Positions 29,723 to 32,717 of a stretch of DNA of 32,717 bases are shown in pieces. The DNA is from RGIG3009 sp045595445 (GTDB lineage: Bacteria > Bacillota > Clostridia > Oscillospirales > Acutalibacteraceae). Numbering within the stretch: the stretch's first letter is position 1; each line of letters opens with the position of its first letter. The notes under the pieces are model-generated. The model saw nothing but the letters and a program-made list of their open reading frames with translations. It ran no database searches and was not told the origin of the DNA. Both the position numbers and the translations under genes were made by a program. The stretch spans positions 1 to 32,717 of the forward strand of contig JAZOAK010000036.1 in NCBI GenBank assembly GCA_045595445.1, in the 5' to 3' direction.

Positions 29723-30319
29723 ATGAAAAAAGTTATTTTACTTGGTGATTCCATTAAAGCGTGGTATGCGCCGATCGTCAAAGAAAAACTGGACGGCAAA
29801 TGCGAAGTCGTGGTGTTTGAGGGCGAAAACGGTAAGTTTGCACATAACAATCTGCGCCATCTGATGAATCTGTTGTCCACGCACGGCAAAACGGTCGACC
29901 TCGTGCATTTTAACAGCGGGTACTGGGACATGGCAATAATGCCCTATTTGAACGAGCCCATGATCTCACTTGCCGAGTATCAAAGCGCGCTCAGAAAGAT
30001 CGTCAGATTATCCCGCGCCGCAGGGGCGAAAGTTATTTTCGCCACCACCACGCCGCTTCCCGGCAAAGAGGTGGGGCCGGATAACACCGGCACGGGCGTG
30101 ACGTTTTCGTTCGAGCAGGAAATGGTATCGGACTACAATACCGCTGCGCGCGAAGTGATGCAAGAACAACAGGTTCCCATCAACGATCTGTACGCCGTTT
30201 GCAAACAGCACGAACGGTATTATAAATGTGAGGACAATCTTCATCACACGCCCGAGGGGAACGAAGTGTTGGCACAGCACGTTGCCGACGCCATTTTGAA
30301 AGAACTCGGCATAGAGTAA
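29723..30319 (+). CDS. SGNH/GDSL-family hydrolase
   Basis: The 198-residue protein opens with KKVILLGDSIK, giving the nucleophile Ser10 of block I. HFNSGYWD is the block III asparagine region. The chain ends with EDNLHHTPEG, which supplies the Asp-x-x-His pair (Asp171, His174). Such enzymes are esterases or carbohydrate-ester deacylases. There is no signal peptide, so it acts in the cytoplasm. AGAGGTG lies upstream of the ATG at 29723; a GTG at 29714 overlaps it. Only 12 bp separate it from the SDR gene, so both are probably one transcript. Confidence 0.9.
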   Translation: MKKVILLGDSIKAWYAPIVKEKLDGKCEVVVFEGENGKFAHNNLRHLMNLLSTHGKTVDLVHFNSGYWDMAIMPYLNEPMISLAEYQSALRKIVRLSRAAGAKVIFATTTPLPGKEVGPDNTGTGVTFSFEQEMVSDYNTAAREVMQEQQVPINDLYAVCKQHERYYKCEDNLHHTPEGNEVLAQHVADAILKELGIE

Positions 30320-30323
30320 AAAC

Positions 30324-30354
30324 AAAAGCTGTGCAGAAATCTGCACAGCTTTTT
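30324..30354 (+). terminator. Terminator of the SDR-SGNH operon
   Basis: AAAAGCTGTGCAG (30324-30336) pairs with CTGCACAGCTTTT (30341-30353) around AAAT, followed by TGTTT. It lies 5 bp past the stop codon. Confidence 0.92.
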
Positions 30355-30399
30355 GTTTGCCCTTCTTGCCGCTCGCTTACGCGATTTCCGAGGGCGGGA

Positions 30400-31131
30400 T
30401 TATTTTGTCGTTGTGGTAGTGGCGGCTGCCGTGGTCACCGTTACCGTCTGACCTTTAATGAGTGTCAGTGGATCGGTGTACGTTCCGTTCACCAATACTT
30501 CCATATGCAGATGCGCCGCATCCAATACCTCGGCGGGAACCGATGAGATCGCACCGATCACGTCCCCCGCCTGCACACGGTGCCCCTCTTCTATCGTGTC
30601 GGCTGTCACACCGCAGTAACGCGTGATGAGATTACCGTCGTGTTTGATCTCAATGACATCGCCCCATAGCGCATCCTGACGGATCGCCGCGATCGTGCCG
30701 TCTGCTGCCGCTTTTACCGCGTCGCCTTCCGTCGCTTCAAAGTCCACGCCGTTATGCGTGACCCATTCGCCTAACGTTTCAGAGAAATAGTGCATTTTGC
30801 TAAACGCGCGTAACACGCGATTGGAAACGGGAAACACGAACAAGTCTTCCGATTTTGCGGTCGCGGTGGTCGTGGTGGTCGCGACGGTGGTCGTGCGGTC
30901 ATCCTTGACGTTGGTTGCTGGAATGACAACCTGTTGCACCGACGTAGTCGTTGCCGTTGCAGAGCCCTTTGTCGCATCGACATTGTCGGGTTCATCAGTC
31001 GGCAAACTGCTGACAAACGTGGTGACGGCAACACCGCAGATCGCGATCAAGCACACGGCAAGTGCGATATAGAAGCCCTTAGAGCCGGCCTTCTTTCCTT
31101 CTTCGTTTTCAAATTCATCCGAATATTTCAC
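30400..31131 (-). CDS. M23-family metallopeptidase, SpoIIQ-like
   Basis: The 243-residue protein has a short cytoplasmic end, one membrane helix (FYIALAVCLIAICGVAVTTF), a Thr-rich linker (about residues 55-92) and an extracytoplasmic LytM/M23 domain. Zinc ligands appear complete: HNGVDF (His and Asp) and HLHME. The tail is again Thr-rich. The layout fits SpoIIQ, the forespore partner of SpoIIIAH, in the form with an intact zinc site as in Clostridioides; a housekeeping M23 endopeptidase is the alternative. AGGAGG is 7 nt from a GTG at 31131 and only 1 nt from an ATG at 31137, so I use the GTG. A possible forespore-type promoter (GCATA, then GGTGAACACT) is too tightly spaced to claim. Confidence 0.82.
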   Translation of the reverse strand: MKYSDEFENEEGKKAGSKGFYIALAVCLIAICGVAVTTFVSSLPTDEPDNVDATKGSATATTTSVQQVVIPATNVKDDRTTTVATTTTTATAKSEDLFVFPVSNRVLRAFSKMHYFSETLGEWVTHNGVDFEATEGDAVKAAADGTIAAIRQDALWGDVIEIKHDGNLITRYCGVTADTIEEGHRVQAGDVIGAISSVPAEVLDAAHLHMEVLVNGTYTDPLTLIKGQTVTVTTAAATTTTTK

Positions 31132-31275
31132 GGTCATTCCTCCTTGCTTCGATGGTAGTGTTCACCGCTGTCAGCGCTTTATGCACCAAACAAATTATTT
31201 TTTCATCCGAAATGCTACTGTTTTTTTGCAAAAAGCGCGGCATACTAAACGCATCTGATAAAGGATGTGTTCACC

Positions 31276-32706
31276 ATGCGTAAAACAAAAATCGTCTGTA
31301 CGTTAGGGCCGGCAACCACCGATAAGCAAACCGTACGTCAACTGATCGCCTATGGCATGAACGTCGCGCGACTGAATTTTTCGCACAATACCCATGAGGA
31401 TCACAAGCGCCGCATCGAGATCATAAAAGAGTTGCGGCACGAAATGAACCAACCCATCGCCATTCTCTTAGATACCAAGGGGCCCGAAATCCGTTTGCGT
31501 AATTTCGAGGGCGGGTCGGCAACCGTTTCGGAGGGGGATGACTTCATCCTTACCTCGCGCGTGATTGAAGGGACGGACAAATCCGCTTCCATTACCTATG
31601 ACGCCCTGCCCCAACAAGTCAAGGCGGGCGACATCATCTTGATTGACGACGGAAAGATCCGTTTGACGGTGGAAACGGTGGAGGAAACGGAGATTCATTG
31701 TCGTGTGGTGTACGGCGGGGTGTTGCGTAACCATAAATCCATCAACGTGCCGCACGTGCGTTTGGCGATCCCCTATCTCAGTGAGCAGGACAAGGAAGAT
31801 CTGCTGTTTGGTATTGAACAAGACGTGGATTTTGTCGCCGCGTCGTTTACGCGCAGTAAGGACGATTTAATTGCTCTGCGTAAATTCTTGGACTATCACG
31901 GTGGACATGCCATCCGTATTATTGCGAAAATCGAAAATATTGAGGGAGTGGAGAATTTTGACGAGATCCTCGCCCACGCCGACGGCATCATGATCGCGCG
32001 CGGTGATATGGGTGTTGAGATCGAATACGAGCGGTTACCCGGTTTGCAAAAGCGGTTTATTCATCGGTGTTATCAGTCGGGAAAAATGGTCATTACCGCC
32101 ACGCAAATGCTTGAATCCATGGTGACGGCACCCACACCGACGCGCGCTGAAATCACGGACGTGGCAAACGCCGTGTTTGACGGCACCTCGGCGGTGATGC
32201 TGTCGGGGGAAACGGCGGCGGGGCAATACCCCATTGAGGCGGTCAAGGTGATGGCAAAAATTGCCGAGCAAGCGGAAACCGATGCCTTCCAAATGGGGGC
32301 CTATGACGGGATTCGTTACGATCTGGACAGCACCGACACCACCAACGCCGTGTGTGATGCCGCTTGCACCACCGCGCGTGATATAAAGGCGAAAGCGATA
32401 CTGGCGCTCACCAAATACGGTCAAACGGCAAGGCGAATGTCGAAATTTCGCCCCGCCGTACCCATCGTGGCGGCAACGCCGGTGGAGAAAACCTTTCACC
32501 AGTTGGCGCTTTCTTGGGGGGTATATCCGGTGTTGGCGCGGTATCAACAAACCTCGGACGATCTGATGCAGCACGCGATCGACTGTGCCAAGCAGATCGA
32601 TATGGTGGCAGACGGCGATCGCGTGGTGATTGCCGCGGGTATTCCGTTGGATACTGCCGGCAGTACCAATTTGCTGAAAGTTGAGCTTGTTGGAAATAAG
32701 TATTGA
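31276..32706 (+). CDS. pyk: Pyruvate kinase
   Basis: The 476-residue enzyme converts phosphoenolpyruvate and ADP to pyruvate and ATP. KTKIVCTLGPAT opens the barrel, NFSHNTHEDH carries substrate residues, and LLDTKGPEIR precedes the B domain. The catalytic lysine region is IIAKIENIEG, followed by IARGDMGVEI and the signature ATQMLESMV; FDGTSAVMLSGETAAG is intact. Length corresponds to the basic form without the extra C-terminal PEP-utiliser domain found in Bacillus. The ATG at 31276 follows AAAGGATG; a GTG at 31267 is less well placed. A CATACT box at 31241-31246 may be the -10 element, with a poor -35. The gene ends 11 bp before the window end. Confidence 0.97.
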   Translation: MRKTKIVCTLGPATTDKQTVRQLIAYGMNVARLNFSHNTHEDHKRRIEIIKELRHEMNQPIAILLDTKGPEIRLRNFEGGSATVSEGDDFILTSRVIEGTDKSASITYDALPQQVKAGDIILIDDGKIRLTVETVEETEIHCRVVYGGVLRNHKSINVPHVRLAIPYLSEQDKEDLLFGIEQDVDFVAASFTRSKDDLIALRKFLDYHGGHAIRIIAKIENIEGVENFDEILAHADGIMIARGDMGVEIEYERLPGLQKRFIHRCYQSGKMVITATQMLESMVTAPTPTRAEITDVANAVFDGTSAVMLSGETAAGQYPIEAVKVMAKIAEQAETDAFQMGAYDGIRYDLDSTDTTNAVCDAACTTARDIKAKAILALTKYGQTARRMSKFRPAVPIVAATPVEKTFHQLALSWGVYPVLARYQQTSDDLMQHAIDCAKQIDMVADGDRVVIAAGIPLDTAGSTNLLKVELVGNKY

Positions 32707-32717
32707 ATACAAAAAAG

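Noticed and set aside
31190..31246. Full promoter for pyk
   Set aside because: CATACT is a fair -10 box, but TTGCAA is only 9 bp away and the box at 17 bp is CTGTTT, so I did not list it as a feature.

Overview
The window looks like a chromosome segment of an anaerobic, spore-forming gut-type Clostridia (Oscillospirales-like). The right-hand 19 kb is GC-rich and tightly packed. It carries the spore-coat genes cotJABC, a probable SpoIIQ-like M23 protein, the Firmicutes-type c-di-AMP operon cdaA-cdaR, an NADP-type glutamate dehydrogenase, EF-P, RlmB, pyruvate kinase and a CD1247-type zinc-ribbon protein. The left-hand 13.8 kb is clearly AT-rich and accessory.

Layout. 1-1380: no convincing protein gene; inverted repeats, a minus-strand structured stretch that may be a decayed group II intron, and a terminator. 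1384-1650 (-): small XRE regulator. 1940-11991 (+): a ten-gene operon with a consensus promoter and a strong terminator, described below. 12009-13577: a decayed winged-helix fragment, then a Fic toxin/antitoxin pair with its own promoter and operator-like palindrome. 13609-13779: a 56-residue membrane protein. 13816 to the end: core genes.

The accessory operon is the interesting part. In order it encodes a compact radical SAM enzyme, a class I methyltransferase, an HD-domain protein with an unrecognised N-terminal half, a GNAT acyltransferase, a 102-residue repetitive precursor peptide, a radical SAM protein with C-terminal auxiliary cysteines, a second SPASM radical SAM protein, a 586-residue double U32/UbiU-UbiV-like Fe-S protein, a stand-alone AMP-forming adenylation enzyme, and an acyl carrier protein. 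The precursor's core has ten Trp-x-Asn triplets (five WKN alternating with five WSN), which match the aromatic-x-Asn substrate pattern of three-residue cyclophane (triceptide) forming radical SAM/SPASM enzymes. My reading is a RiPP pathway in which radical SAM enzymes crosslink the Trp-x-Asn triplets and the adenylation enzyme, carrier protein and GNAT possibly add an acyl group, for example on the WKN lysines. The gene combination, not any single gene, is what appears undescribed. No transporter or leader peptidase lies in the window.

Flanking core operons are mostly on the minus strand: ruvX-DUF3343-cysteine desulfurase, cdaA-cdaR, efp-CD1247-like, an EF-G-like GTPase, and rlmB followed by a degenerate P-type-ATPase-like membrane protein. 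Plus-strand units are gdhA, an SDR-SGNH pair, and pyk. Many of these units have clear -35/-10 promoters with 17-bp spacing and hairpin terminators, which helped fix unit ends and start codons.
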